Below are positions 1-8,831 of a stretch of 64,000 nt of DNA, piece after piece (the stretch's first letter is position 1; each line of letters begins with the position of its first letter). Source of the DNA: BACL27 sp947488385 (lineage in GTDB: Bacteria > Actinomycetota > Acidimicrobiia > Acidimicrobiales > Ilumatobacteraceae); contig CAXNMJ010000001.1 in assembly GCA_964203655.1 (NCBI GenBank), positions 310,001 to 374,000 on the forward strand. Reading direction: 5' to 3'. Both the position numbers and the translations under genes were made by a program. The notes beneath the pieces are model-generated. The model was given only the letters and a program-made list of their open reading frames with translations, did not search any database and was not told the DNA's origin.

Positions 1-607
1 CAACTGCTTTTCGAATTGCAGCAACCATCCGCACGCTTCGATCAATCGTCGCCAACGAAGGTTGACGTCCGTCGTAAACCGAATATGGTCCGGCAGGATC
101 AAGTTTCACCGCAGTAAAACCGCGCTCAACTTCGCGCACGGCAGCCTCAGCTGCAAGATCTGGGTCGCTATAAAGCGGATGATCAGAGTGTGCATCAAAC
201 TCATGTGATGGATACAAGTACGTGTAGCAACGCAACCGATCGTGAACTTGACCACCAAGTAACTCGTAGACCGGTTTGCCTGTGTCTTTGCCACAGATAT
301 CCCACATCGCCATCTCGAGACCGCTTACAACTCCTGCCGTGCTGAAGTCTGGGCGATGTGAAAAGCCCGAGCCATAGGTTCGGCGCCACATTTTTTCAAT
401 ATGAAACGGATCAGTTCCAAAAATGTAACGAGCAAACATATCTTCAGCCACTTTGCAAACTATTTGCGGCGAATAGGTAGCTGTGTAAATTTCTCCGATG
501 CCAGTGACACCCGTATCGGTGGTCAGTTTTACGAAAATGAAATAACGACCGCCTGTACGTGGGGGCGGATTACCCACCACGAATGTTTGAAGTTTTTCAA
601 TCTTCAT
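1..607 (-). CDS. Mandelate racemase/muconate lactonizing family sugar-acid dehydratase (3' end missing)
   Basis: Enolase-superfamily enzyme that runs off the left edge, so about 202 N-terminal residues are present of a usual 370-400. Translating the minus strand from the ATG at 605-607 gives MKIEKLQTFVVGNPP, then the capping domain with GVTGIGEIYTATYSP and GLEMAMWDICGKDTGKPVYE, and the start of the barrel with RGFTAVKLDPAGPY, where the KLD equivalent lies near the catalytic lysine motif of the superfamily. The metal ligands and the rest of the barrel lie outside the window. Related enzymes dehydrate aldonic acids such as galactonate or arabinonate to 2-keto-3-deoxy acids; the exact substrate cannot be told. 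It is the last visible gene of the 1-4.9 kb catabolic operon, 33 nt after the alcohol dehydrogenase. No strong ribosome-binding site is visible. Confidence 0.8.
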   Translation of the reverse strand, partial: MKIEKLQTFVVGNPPPRTGGRYFIFVKLTTDTGVTGIGEIYTATYSPQIVCKVAEDMFARYIFGTDPFHIEKMWRRTYGSGFSHRPDFSTAGVVSGLEMAMWDICGKDTGKPVYELLGGQVHDRLRCYTYLYPSHEFDAHSDHPLYSDPDLAAEAAVREVERGFTAVKLDPAGPYSVYDGRQPSLATIDRSVRMVAAIRKAV

Positions 608-640
608 CGCTGCTTGCTCTGTTTCTTTTGAGTTTACGAA

Positions 641-1724
641 CTAGTTAAAAACAATGACGTTGCGCAAAGCGTCGCCACGCTTAACTGCGGCTATCGCTTC
701 GTTTATCTCTTCTAAATTGTACGTCTTAGTCACCAACTCATCTAGTTTCAATCGGCCCTGCTCGTATAGCGAGATCAAGTTTGGTATATCGATTTGTATC
801 CGCGCTGACCCCATCTTTGAGCCAAGAATGTTTTGGCTGTATGCCGCCATCGTGCCAGGGTCAATTTCTGACATAACGCCGTTGGCCGGCATTCCCACCA
901 AGCACAACCGTGCCAGATTTTGCAAGCAAGCCATATGACGAGTCAAAGGCCTGTTTCGCACCAACAGTGACGAACACATAATCAGCGCCGCGGCCATCGG
1001 TGATCTCTAAAACACGTTTTGCCACATCTTGATTGCCTGAGTTCACGCCATGAGTTGCGCCAAACTTCTTGGCAGCATCAATCTTTGAATCTGAAAGATC
1101 AACAGCAGTAATCGATCGCGCTCCACTGACTCGTGCACCTTGCACCGAATTGAGACCAACTCCGCCTGCACCAATTACGACAACATGACTGCCTGGTTCA
1201 ACTTTTGCGGTGTTCGTGACCGCACCAAAACCAGTAATCACACCACATGCCAAAAGCGACGCGCTGGCGGCTTTGATGTCTCTTGAAATAACCACGACTT
1301 GAGAATCATGCACTACGACATATTCGGCAAAACTGCCGGTGCGCATTGCTTGCACAATTGACTCGCCCGACTTGGACGTAAGCGGACTTTTAGCGTCTAA
1401 CGGAAATGACGTCTCACAAGTTACGGGCATGCCACGCGAACAGCCGCGACAGTGGCCGCATGAACGGATCAGCGTGACAACCACCTGATCACCAACTTTG
1501 ACAGAACTTACGCCCGCCCCAACTTCTTCGACAACCCCGACGCTTTCGTGACCAAAAATGGCCGGCAGTGTGCCGCCCCATGCGCCGTCTGCGTAAGAAA
1601 TGTCGCTGTGGCAAATTGCGGTAGCCAAAATCTTCACACGCAGTTCGCTGGCCTGAGGTTTGGCGAGATTTACTTCTTCGATGACAAGTGGTTTACCAAA
1701 CTCACGACAGACTGCAGCTTTCAT
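641..1724 (-). CDS. Zn-dependent alcohol dehydrogenase (frame broken near 896)
   Basis: Medium-chain, zinc-dependent alcohol dehydrogenase of about 360 residues once a frame break is bridged. The N-terminal frame (start ATG 1724, preceded by AAAGG) has the catalytic zinc region ICHSD and GHESVGVVEEVGAGV, the structural zinc cluster CGHCRGCSRGMPVTC, and the NAD-binding GAGGVGLNSVQGA. It then runs into a stop after SGTVVLGG. The next frame continues with VGMPANGVMSEIDPGTMAAY through GRLKLDELVTKTYNLEEIN to a TAG at 641. A single extra base around 893-899 (GCTTGGTGGG in coding sense) explains the break, and the merged length is an exact multiple of three after removing one base. It probably oxidises or reduces an alcohol or sugar derivative in the same pathway as its operon partners. 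A real mutation is possible, but the other +1 breaks in this window favour a sequence error. Confidence 0.82.
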
Positions 1725-1736
1725 TTCTTCTACCTT

Positions 1737-2471
1737 TCAGTTTTTGAATTCAGGATTTTCTTTCTCAAGAATTTGTGTTAGCGCTTCAAAGTGCAACTTT
1801 GCACCGTTCGGATACTCTAGCCATTGCTTACAAACCATCGACGCAATCTCGTTTGAAATCAACTCAAGTTTACGATTAGTTGACAATGCGAGCACTTGAA
1901 GTTGCGCGGCTTTTTCTAGGTAGTAGAGCTCATCAAACGCTTGGGCCACCGAACTGCCAACAACAATCACGCCGTGATTAGCCAAGAACAAAACATTTCG
2001 CGACTTACCCAGAACTTTGGCGACTCTTTCGCCCTCGCCCACTTCTAGAGCCATTCCTGCATAGTCGCGGTCATAGGCAATGCGTTGATAGAAGCGACAC
2101 GCATTTTGATCCAACATCAAAAACTCAAAGTCTTCTAAACACGCCAGCGCAGTCGTGTATGGCATGTGCGTGTGCAAAATGCACTTCGCATCCGGCAGCA
2201 ACTTGTGTATCTGTCCGTGCAGATTTACCGCAGTTGGATCTACATCAGTAGATGGCAAAAGGCCTAAATCATTTCTGCTGGCATCAAGCAATACCAAATC
2301 ACTCATCTGCATCTGAGAGAAGTGTCGACCTGCCGGGTTGATCAAAAACTTCTGACCATCATCAGAAATAGCGACGCTGAAGTGATTGGCAACCGCTTCG
2401 TGCATGTTGAGTCGTGCCGCCCAACGAAACGCGACAACTAGATCATGACGAGCAGTCTGCTCAAGATCCAT
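1737..2471 (-). CDS. Class II aldolase/adducin family protein
   Basis: A 244-residue class II (zinc) aldolase-fold protein. The metal-binding histidines sit in CILHTHMPYTTALA (about residue 100) and FLANHGVIVVG (about residue 165), the family arrangement seen in fuculose- and ribulose-phosphate aldolases and in adducin. The opening ARHDLVVAFRWAARLNMHE and NHFSV are also typical. The family includes sugar-phosphate aldolases and epimerases and also enzymes that act on non-phosphorylated keto acids, so the substrate is not fixed by sequence. It starts 8 nt after the stop of the beta-hydroxyacid dehydrogenase and ends 12 nt before the alcohol dehydrogenase, so the genes are almost certainly co-transcribed. 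The dehydrogenase/aldolase pairing resembles pathways for four-carbon sugar acids, but the kinase those pathways need is not in view. Confidence 0.85.
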   Translation of the reverse strand: MDLEQTARHDLVVAFRWAARLNMHEAVANHFSVAISDDGQKFLINPAGRHFSQMQMSDLVLLDASRNDLGLLPSTDVDPTAVNLHGQIHKLLPDAKCILHTHMPYTTALACLEDFEFLMLDQNACRFYQRIAYDRDYAGMALEVGEGERVAKVLGKSRNVLFLANHGVIVVGSSVAQAFDELYYLEKAAQLQVLALSTNRKLELISNEIASMVCKQWLEYPNGAKLHFEALTQILEKENPEFKN

Positions 2472-2479
2472 TTTTTGAA

Positions 2480-3405
2480 CTATTGCAATCGTTCTGGGAA
2501 CCCCGGCGCCCGCAAGTCTGTGCCAAGCGCGTCTTCAAGAAGTTTTACAACTTGTGTTGACCAAACATCGCCGCCGTATTGCGACTTTGCGCGAACAAAT
2601 GCTTGTTGCACGGTGCTTGCGACATCAAGAGGTACACCAAACTTGCGACCGTACTCCATCGCAAAACCCATGTCTTTCAACGCAAGATCCATCGTGAAAC
2701 CGATGTCGTAACTGCCGTTCAAAATAACTTGACCTTCTGTTTCGTGCACAAAACTATTGCCCGAACTGTTCTTGATCACTTCATACGCAATACCGAGATC
2801 AATGCCACCTTTCTTTGCCAGCATCAAAGCTTCTCCACATGCAACAAGATGAATGAAGGCCAGCATGTTTGTGATTACTTTGATCACGGCTGCGCTACCA
2901 AGTTCGCCAACGTAAATAACCGGCTTGCCCATGGCTTCAAGCAATTCTTTATGTGCGGCAAATATTTTTTGGTCTCCGCCTACCAAAACTGTGATATCAC
3001 CCTCGGCTGCTTTGTGCACGCCACCAGTAACGGGCGATTCAAGCGTGTTGAATACCCAACTTTGCGGCAATTTCGCCGAGACGCAACGTCTCGCTTCGAT
3101 CATTGGTGCTCATGTCAATCCAGGTTGCCACCTTTGGCCAAGCCCGAGAACACACCGTTTTCGCCGTTGACTACCGAATCAATAGCGCGCGGTGAAGGCA
3201 AACACGTGAACACAACTTCAGATGCTTGGGCAACTTCTTTTGCACTGTTCGCCCACTTCGCGCCCTTTGCTACCAGACCATCACCGAGCGACTTGTTGAG
3301 ATCGGTAATCGTCACATTGTGACCCGCACGAACCAAGCTCGCCGCTAGGTAGACACCCAAGTGTCCGAGACCGATGAAACCGCAATTTCGTTTTGTAGTG
3401 CTCAT
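2480..3405 (-). CDS. NAD(P)-dependent beta-hydroxyacid dehydrogenase (two frame breaks)
   Basis: 3-hydroxyisobutyrate/2-hydroxy-3-oxopropionate dehydrogenase family, 307 residues when two +1 breaks are bridged. The first frame carries the Rossmann motif CGFIGLGHLGVYLAASLVRAG and runs to GLAKGGN. A second short frame gives WIDMSTNDRSETLRLGEIA. A third frame gives NTLESPVTGGVHKAAEGD, the substrate-binding signature, then KVITNMLAF with the catalytic lysine, and ends at 2480. The breaks lie near 3120 and 3050. The start is ATG 3405, which overlaps the TGA of the upstream aldehyde dehydrogenase in an ATGA arrangement, implying translational coupling; an ATG 12 nt earlier (3417) is less likely. 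Likely role: oxidation of a short hydroxy acid in the operon's pathway. Specificity is unknown. Confidence 0.82.
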
Positions 3406-4898
3406 AGTTGTATCCAAGTCGTCTTGAGATTGGTGTAGCCCTCTATTGAATGCATCGAACGATCACGACCAGTGCCGGATTGTTTGAATCCGCCAAACGG
3501 TGTTGTGATTGAGCCCTTGTCAAAAGTATTCACCCAAACCGTGCCGGTGCGCAACTTACGAGCAATTCGATGGGCTTTCGTAATGTCACGTGTCCAGATC
3601 GCCGAAGCCAAACCATATTGAGTGTCGTTGGCGACACGAACTGCTTCGTCTGCGCTCTCAACTGCAATTGAAGCCAAAACTGGGCCGAAGATTTCTTCGC
3701 GTTCGATTCGCATTCCTGGCTTCACGTTTTGAAACACGGTCGGCTGAATAAATACTCCGTTCTTCACTGGCTCTGTCTTGTCGCCACCGGAGAAAATTTT
3801 TGCGCCCTCTTTTTTGCCGATGTCGATGTAGCCCAGCACTCGCTCAAACTGGGTTTTATCTACGATCGTGCCCATTGCAGTTGTCGGATCGTATGGATCA
3901 CCAGGCTGAATTGATTTTGCAACTTGAGTAATTTTCTCTAGCAACTCTTCTTCAACTGCTTTTTCGACAACCAACCGAGTGCCGGCATGGCATGTTTGAC
4001 CGGAGTTATAAAAGACACCCCAGGCAATCGACGAAGCAGCCGCATCAAGATCGGCGCAGTCGCTCAAAACGATTTGTGGAGTCTTGCCACCAAGTTCGAG
4101 CGAAACTGATTTGCCGTTGCTCTCGGCTGCATATTTCAAGAAGTATCTGCCAACTTCTGTAGAACCAGTGAACGCAAGTTTGTCGACATCCATGTGTCGA
4201 CCCAACGATTCACCAGCAGTCGGCCCAAAACCAGGAACCACATTCAATACACCATCGGGTAAACCAGCACGTGTGCCGAGTTCGGCAAAAAACAGCGCTG
4301 ACAACGGCGACTGTTCAGCTGGCTTAAGCACCACAGAATTGCCGCCGGCAAGCGCCGCGCCGACTTTCCATGAAGAAATAATCAACGGATAGTTCCACGG
4401 CACAACGGCACCCACCACACCAAGTGGCTCGCGTTCGATCAATGCGACTGCATCGCGTTGCACTGGTGCGACTTGGCCGTACATCTTGTCGATTGTCTCG
4501 GCAAACCACTGCAGGTTATTGGCCGCAGATTCAATGTCTACATTCACCGAGTCGCCGATTGGTTTGCCGACATCCATCGTCTCAAGCAGCGCAAGTTCAT
4601 TGATGTTTTCACGCATCAACTGAACCCAACGCAACATAATGTTCTTGCGCTGAACCGGCGCCATCTCGCTCCACACACCTGCTGTGAAAGACTTTCTGGC
4701 CGCGGCAACCGCACGATCAATATCTTCTTTGTCACCTTCTGCAACGACTGCAGCAATTGAGTTATCACGCGGATTAATCGATTCAAACGTCTTGCCACTC
4801 GCAGCGTCCACAAATTTGCCGTTGATAAATAGTTGGGTGCGAGCCACTTTTTGCGAGGCTCGCTTTGTCCACTCTTCGCGGCTGAGTAAATCGGTCAT
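3402..4898 (-). CDS. NAD(P)-dependent aldehyde dehydrogenase
   Basis: A 498-residue member of the ALDH superfamily, the usual length. It has PWNYPLIISSWKVGAALAGG (cofactor and oxyanion region, with the asparagine), FTGSTEVGRY (nucleotide-binding turn), SLELGGKTPQIV (general base glutamate) and NSGQTCHAGTR (catalytic cysteine). The closest groups by eye are betaine-aldehyde and gamma-glutamyl-aminobutyraldehyde dehydrogenases, but the true substrate is probably an aldehyde of the neighbouring sugar-acid or alcohol pathway. I chose ATG 4898 (MTDLLSREEW) because AGGAGAG lies just upstream at 4904-4910; the open frame begins six codons earlier. It is the first gene of the minus-strand catabolic operon and is divergent from the sulfotransferase. 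Confidence 0.9.
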   Translation of the reverse strand: MTDLLSREEWTKRASQKVARTQLFINGKFVDAASGKTFESINPRDNSIAAVVAEGDKEDIDRAVAAARKSFTAGVWSEMAPVQRKNIMLRWVQLMRENINELALLETMDVGKPIGDSVNVDIESAANNLQWFAETIDKMYGQVAPVQRDAVALIEREPLGVVGAVVPWNYPLIISSWKVGAALAGGNSVVLKPAEQSPLSALFFAELGTRAGLPDGVLNVVPGFGPTAGESLGRHMDVDKLAFTGSTEVGRYFLKYAAESNGKSVSLELGGKTPQIVLSDCADLDAAASSIAWGVFYNSGQTCHAGTRLVVEKAVEEELLEKITQVAKSIQPGDPYDPTTAMGTIVDKTQFERVLGYIDIGKKEGAKIFSGGDKTEPVKNGVFIQPTVFQNVKPGMRIEREEIFGPVLASIAVESADEAVRVANDTQYGLASAIWTRDITKAHRIARKLRTGTVWVNTFDKGSITTPFGGFKQSGTGRDRSMHSIEGYTNLKTTWIQL

Positions 4899-4903
4899 CT
4901 GGT

Positions 4904-4910
4904 CTCTCCT
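4904..4910 (-). promoter_or_regulatory. Strong Shine-Dalgarno of the aldehyde dehydrogenase
   Basis: In coding sense AGGAGAG stands a few bases before ATG 4898 and decides this start over the in-frame ATG at 4916, which would lie upstream of it. Most genes in this window lack so clear a site. Confidence 0.7.
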
Positions 4911-4996
4911 AGGCAATTACTGTTCAAATACTGTTGAAAATTTCTGCAAGATATGCGAATCACGACGCTACCAGTGCGAACTGTCAGAATGTAAAC

Positions 4997-5815
4997 ATGC
5001 AGTCAAGCCAAACTACTGATCGACCAGCGACAACTTGCCTGCTCGCAATTGCCTCGGTGCATCGCACGGGATCGACCCTGCTGTGTTCAATTTTACGGGC
5101 GACAGGTATGGCAGGAATGCCGATGGAGTACTTGAACATTCACACAAAGAACTTCACGAATTTTCGCAACGAAAACAGTCTGCCGAAGCTCAATCTCAAA
5201 GGCGTCGTGGTCGGGGCACTTCGCAAAGCCACAGGCAGAAACGCTTGGCGAAACATCGAATACTTTTCTGACTCCTCGTGGCGGCAATATCTTGATCGCG
5301 CGGCGGCAATCAACACCACATCTAACGGCGTGTTCGGCATCAAGATGCACTTCAATCAATACGACGAACACATGCTGCAACGCGGTCTTGACGCGAGCCA
5401 TTGGGGCGCACCAATCAAATGGGTGCGCATCACACGAGACAACGAAGTGCGTCAAGCTATCTCACTCGTTCGCGCCGAACAATCCAACCAATGGAACAGC
5501 AACATGTCGGCGATGCGTGAACCAATTTATGACGAACAAGCAATCGTCAACGCTCTTGAGACAATTTCAACTGCTAACAAAAATTGGGATGCTTACTTTG
5601 CAAAACTCTCGATCTCTCCCCTGCATGTGACATACGAACAACTAACCCGCGATATGGATTCAACCGTGCGTCGCATCATGAGTCATATCGATACGCCGAT
5701 TGACTTGGTTCCCGAACCGCAAACCAAGCGACAATCAGATGGCGCAAGCGCACAGTGGGAACGACAATTTTTAGAGTCGCGACCCGAATTCGCCTCGCGC
5801 GCTGCCACAATATAG
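4997..5815 (+). CDS. Stf0-like sulfotransferase family protein
   Basis: About 272 residues from ATG 4997 (MQSSQTTDRPATTCLL); an upstream in-frame ATG at 4934 would add 21 unlikely residues. The N-terminus has SVHRTGSTLLCSILRATG, the 5'-phosphosulfate-binding loop that accepts PAPS, followed by MPMEYLN. A second cofactor-binding stretch is WVRITRDNEVRQAISLVRA, with the conserved Arg and Ser. This matches the Stf0 type, whose mycobacterial member sulfates trehalose. Here it probably transfers sulfate to a carbohydrate, lipid or surface glycan. The gene is divergent from the catabolic operon and ends two bases before the GTG of menB. The link to the polysaccharide genes 12-35 kb away is only a suggestion. 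Confidence 0.78.
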   Translation: MQSSQTTDRPATTCLLAIASVHRTGSTLLCSILRATGMAGMPMEYLNIHTKNFTNFRNENSLPKLNLKGVVVGALRKATGRNAWRNIEYFSDSSWRQYLDRAAAINTTSNGVFGIKMHFNQYDEHMLQRGLDASHWGAPIKWVRITRDNEVRQAISLVRAEQSNQWNSNMSAMREPIYDEQAIVNALETISTANKNWDAYFAKLSISPLHVTYEQLTRDMDSTVRRIMSHIDTPIDLVPEPQTKRQSDGASAQWERQFLESRPEFASRAATI

Positions 5816-5817
5816 AT

Positions 5818-6708
5818 GTGAGCGTTTCAGCAATCTTTGACCCAACTCAATGGACTCAGGTTCCAGGTTTTGAATTTCGTGACATCACTTACCATCGGGC
5901 AAAAGCCCACGGCACAGTTCGGGTTGCGTTCAATCGCCCCGAAGTGCGCAATGCTTTTCGTCCGAGCACGGTTGACGAGCTTTATCGAGCGCTAGATCAC
6001 GCACGTCAAACATCAGACGTTGGTTGCGTACTTTTAACCGGCAACGGCCCATCACCAAAAGATGGGGGTTGGGCTTTTTGCAGTGGTGGCGATCAGCGAA
6101 TTCGTGGCGCAGACGGCTATCAATACGAAGACGGAGACGAAAACAAATCAAGCACTGGACGTTTGCATATTCTCGAAGTTCAGCGACTTATTCGTTTCAT
6201 GCCAAAAATCGTTATCTGTGTCGTGCCAGGTTGGGCGGCCGGTGGTGGACACAGTTTGCACGTCGTTAGCGACTTAACTTTGGCGAGCAAAGAGCACGCC
6301 AAATTCAAACAGACCGACGCCGACGTCGCCAGTTTTGACGGAGGCTTTGGTTCGGCATATCTTGCCCGACAGGTCGGTCAAAAGTTTGCACGCGAAATTT
6401 TCTTTCTTGGTCGCGAATATTCAGCCGACGATGCTCATCGCATGGGCATGGTGAATGCGGTTGTCCCCCACGCCGACCTTGAGCGCGTTGCACTCGAGTG
6501 GGCAAAAGAAATAAATGCAAAGAGTCCAATGGCTCAGCGCATGCTTAAGTTTGCTTTCAACGCAATCGATGATGGCCTGGTCGGACAGCAGATTTTTGCC
6601 GGCGAAGCGACGCGGCTCGCCTACATGACTCAAGAAGCCACAGAAGGTCGCGACTCATTTGTTGAAAAGCGCGATGCTGATTGGTCAAAATACCCTTGGC
6701 ATTTCTGA
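5818..6708 (+). CDS. menB: 1,4-dihydroxy-2-naphthoyl-CoA synthase
   Basis: Crotonase-fold enzyme that closes the second ring of the menaquinone precursor from o-succinylbenzoyl-CoA. It closely resembles actinobacterial MenB: VRVAFNRPEVRNAFRPSTVD, then LLTGNGPSPKDGGWAFCSGG, GRLHILEVQRLIRFMPK, GWAAGGGHSLHVV, QTDADVASFDGGFGSAYLAR and NAKSPMAQRMLKFAFN. The conserved aspartate and serine of the active site are in the DADVASFDGG stretch. The length is 296 residues from GTG 5818, two bases after the sulfotransferase stop; the open frame extends upstream to 5755, but that part overlaps the previous gene and has no similarity. No other menaquinone genes are in the window. Confidence 0.95.
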   Translation: MSVSAIFDPTQWTQVPGFEFRDITYHRAKAHGTVRVAFNRPEVRNAFRPSTVDELYRALDHARQTSDVGCVLLTGNGPSPKDGGWAFCSGGDQRIRGADGYQYEDGDENKSSTGRLHILEVQRLIRFMPKIVICVVPGWAAGGGHSLHVVSDLTLASKEHAKFKQTDADVASFDGGFGSAYLARQVGQKFAREIFFLGREYSADDAHRMGMVNAVVPHADLERVALEWAKEINAKSPMAQRMLKFAFNAIDDGLVGQQIFAGEATRLAYMTQEATEGRDSFVEKRDADWSKYPWHF

Positions 6709-6738
6709 TCTTGCGAACTAGTTCGCGATGATTACGCG

Positions 6739-7544
6739 ATGATTATCACGATTACCTCAAGCCAAGATCCGCGTCTTGATCCTCTGCGTCTCAATGAGCG
6801 ACAACTCACAACAATTGCTCAGCGTCGATCAACTTTGGCCGCGGGACGATTCATCGCCGAGGGCGATCTCGTAGTCGCCCGAGCGCTGGCTGCCGGCTAC
6901 AAACCAGAGGTTGTGCTTTGCGACAACGAACAAGCAGCATGCTTTGACGATCAAATCACCCAACTTGGCGGACAATGTCTGACCGCCGAAATTGAAATCC
7001 GCCGAGAAGCAACTGGCCTTGGGGTCCCCCTCAGCGCACTCGGGGTTTTTTACCGACCCGATCCACTAACTGTTGGCGACGTCGTCGCAAAAGCTCAGCG
7101 CATAATCGTTGTTGAAGCAGTTGATAATCCAAGCAATATTGGGGCGATCGTGCGGTGCGCAACAGGTTTGGGTTGGGACGGACTCATCTGCGATTCGACG
7201 AGTGCCGACCCGCTCTCGCGTCGCGCATTGCGTGTTTCGATGGGTTCGGCATTTAGTTTGCGCTTTTGCGCGCACTAACGACATCGCCCAGACGTTGAGC
7301 GAGTTGCGTGCACAAAACTTTAGAGTTGTTTGCGTTGACACCAGACGAGAACGCCACAAACATTTCTGACGTAAAACTTGACTCATCACAAAAGCGTGCA
7401 CTGATTTTTGGCTCAGAGCGCGCGGGCCTAAGCACACAGGCGATAGCCAGTGCCGATGCGCTAGTGCGAATCGAAATGAATCCAGAAGTTGATTCATTGA
7501 ATGTTGCCGCTGCGGCAGCGATTTCGTGTTACGCGTTGCGTTAA
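6739..7544 (+). CDS. SpoU/TrmH-family RNA 2'-O-methyltransferase (two frame breaks)
   Basis: A SPOUT-class methyltransferase that uses SAM to methylate a ribose in tRNA or rRNA; 267 residues after bridging two +1 breaks. The first frame (ATG 6739) has a substrate-binding N-terminal domain and motif 1, AVDNPSNIGAIVRCATGLG. The second frame supplies FARTNDIAQTLSELRAQNFR from about 7262. The third supplies motif 2, LIFGSERAGLS, and motif 3, MNPEVDSLNVAAAAAISCYA, from about 7345 to the stop at 7544. The first break lies at a run of four T near 7262, a homopolymer setting. It is separated from menB by 30 nt that contain a perfect 14-bp palindrome. Which nucleotide it modifies cannot be told. Confidence 0.85.
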
Positions 7545-7957
7545 CGCGGGTATTGCGCCGACGAAATCGGCAAACCAGTGTCGTTTCGCAAATGCTCGGC
7601 GGCTTTGACAAAATATTGCGTCATCTCGTCGCGAATCAACTCGTCTGGTGCGAGTTCATTGACTGCAGTCAGCATGTGCACCAACCATCTGTCTCGTTCT
7701 AGTGCACCAACTTTAAAAGTCATGTGTCTCATGCGTAACTTTGGCTGTCCGCGGTTTTCGTTGAACAACATCGGTCCACCCCAATATTGCGCAAGAAACC
7801 AAGTCAAATGCTGTCGAGCCTTGACAAGATTTTGTGGATCTTCATAGAGGACGATTAAAACCTGGTCGGTAGATACACCTTCATAAAAGCGGTCTACAAG
7901 TCGTTCAAAAAACGGCAGTCCGCCAACACGCTCAAACAGTGAGTTATCTGAACTCAG
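7541..7957 (-). CDS. Group II truncated haemoglobin (HbO-like); start unclear
   Basis: Truncated haemoglobin of group II. Reading the minus strand gives LFERVGGLPFFERLVDRFY (Tyr B10 at the end), HLTWFLAQYWGGP, LRMRHMTFKVG (proximal His) and ERDRWLVHML (Trp G8), ending HLRNDTGLPISSAQYPR at 7541. These are the diagnostic heme-pocket residues of the HbO class, which handles oxygen, NO or peroxide chemistry. No ATG, GTG or TTG exists in frame upstream of the globin core: the frame is open to about 7990 and offers only CTG codons (7957, 7939). I give 7957 as a nominal start. Either a CTG start is used or another base insertion has displaced the true start. The 5' end overlaps the 3' end of the crotonase gene, so the two are probably co-transcribed. 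Confidence 0.85.
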   Translation of the reverse strand: MSSDNSLFERVGGLPFFERLVDRFYEGVSTDQVLIVLYEDPQNLVKARQHLTWFLAQYWGGPMLFNENRGQPKLRMRHMTFKVGALERDRWLVHMLTAVNELAPDELIRDEMTQYFVKAAEHLRNDTGLPISSAQYPR

Positions 7958-8810
7958 GGTCTTGCCATTCAGGAAACAAATTTGGTGTATCTGTCGAAAC
8001 TTTCATCGTGAAATTTGCGGCACGCTTTTCTAGAAAACTCGTCACCCCTTCGCGGGCGTCGGGTGACTTACCGCGTTGCAGAATTCCTCGAGATTCAGCT
8101 CGGTGCGCTTCCATCGGATGCGAGGCACCAAGCATGCGCCACATCATTTGCCGAGACAAAGCAACCGAAACAGGCGCCGTGTTTTCGGCAATCTCGCGCG
8201 CCAAGGTCCGGGCAGCGGCAAGTAATTCGCCAGACTCAAAAACATTGCGCACCAAACCAGATTCTTTTGCTTCATCAGCCAAAATCATTCGGCCGGTGAA
8301 TACCCATTCGGTGGCGCGAGAGATACCCACCACCCGAGGCAAGAACCACGACGAGCAGGCCTCAGTGATGATTCCGCGTCGGGCAAAGACAAAACCAAAC
8401 TTGGCCGTGTCACTGCACAAACGAATATCCATTGGCAGAGTCATAGTTACGCCCACGCCAACAGCAGGGCCATTTATCGCGCCAATAACCGGCTTTTTAC
8501 TTTCAAAAATTCGCAACGAAACTAGTCCTCCGCCATCTCGAGGAATATCTTTGACGCCGGCTACGTCGCTGCCACCGCGACTAAATGTCTCGCCACCCAT
8601 CGATAAATCAGCACCTGCACAAAACGCCCGGCCCGCACCAGTGAAGATCACCGCGCGAACGTCGTCATCAGCATCGCTTAGGTCAAGCGCCGCAATGATC
8701 TCATGCAACATCGTGTTCGTAAACGCATTTAGTTTTTCGGGTCGATTGAGCGTAATCGTGGCGATTTTTTCGCTCACTTGATAATCAATTTGCGTAAACT
8801 TTTGACTCAC
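7944..8810 (-). CDS. Enoyl-CoA hydratase/isomerase family protein
   Basis: Crotonase-superfamily protein of 288 residues. Visible signatures are ATITLNRPEKLNAFTNTM, VRAVIFTGAGRAFCAGADLS (oxyanion hole), GAINGPAVGVGVTMTLPMDI (second oxyanion segment) and FGFVFARRGIITEACSSWFL, where Glu sits at the position of a hydratase catalytic glutamate. It probably hydrates an enoyl-CoA in fatty-acid or amino-acid breakdown, but crotonases are too diverse to name a substrate. It lies 21 nt after ftsX on the same strand, and its last codons overlap the truncated haemoglobin. Confidence 0.88.
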   Translation of the reverse strand: MSQKFTQIDYQVSEKIATITLNRPEKLNAFTNTMLHEIIAALDLSDADDDVRAVIFTGAGRAFCAGADLSMGGETFSRGGSDVAGVKDIPRDGGGLVSLRIFESKKPVIGAINGPAVGVGVTMTLPMDIRLCSDTAKFGFVFARRGIITEACSSWFLPRVVGISRATEWVFTGRMILADEAKESGLVRNVFESGELLAAARTLAREIAENTAPVSVALSRQMMWRMLGASHPMEAHRAESRGILQRGKSPDAREGVTSFLEKRAANFTMKVSTDTPNLFPEWQDPEFR

Positions 8811-8831
8811 AGCAATCTTTCTAAGCCGCGA

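Noticed and set aside
3115..3125. In-frame TGA in the beta-hydroxyacid dehydrogenase read as selenocysteine (given selD nearby)
   Set aside because: The protein continues in a different frame, not the same one, and the family has no selenocysteine at this place.
2579..3322. 247-residue plus-strand open frame opposite the beta-hydroxyacid dehydrogenase
   Set aside because: The minus-strand protein has clear family motifs in the same bases; this frame is a shadow.
6713..6726. Palindrome GCGAACTAGTTCGC between menB and the methyltransferase as an SOS box
   Set aside because: The half-sites CGAAC/GTTCG are separated by two bases instead of four, so it does not fit the LexA consensus; it may be a simple hairpin.
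7939..8781. 280-residue open frame on the plus strand opposite the crotonase gene
   Set aside because: It is the mirror of a real, well-conserved enoyl-CoA hydratase and has low-complexity Ser/Arg/Pro composition with no family signature.
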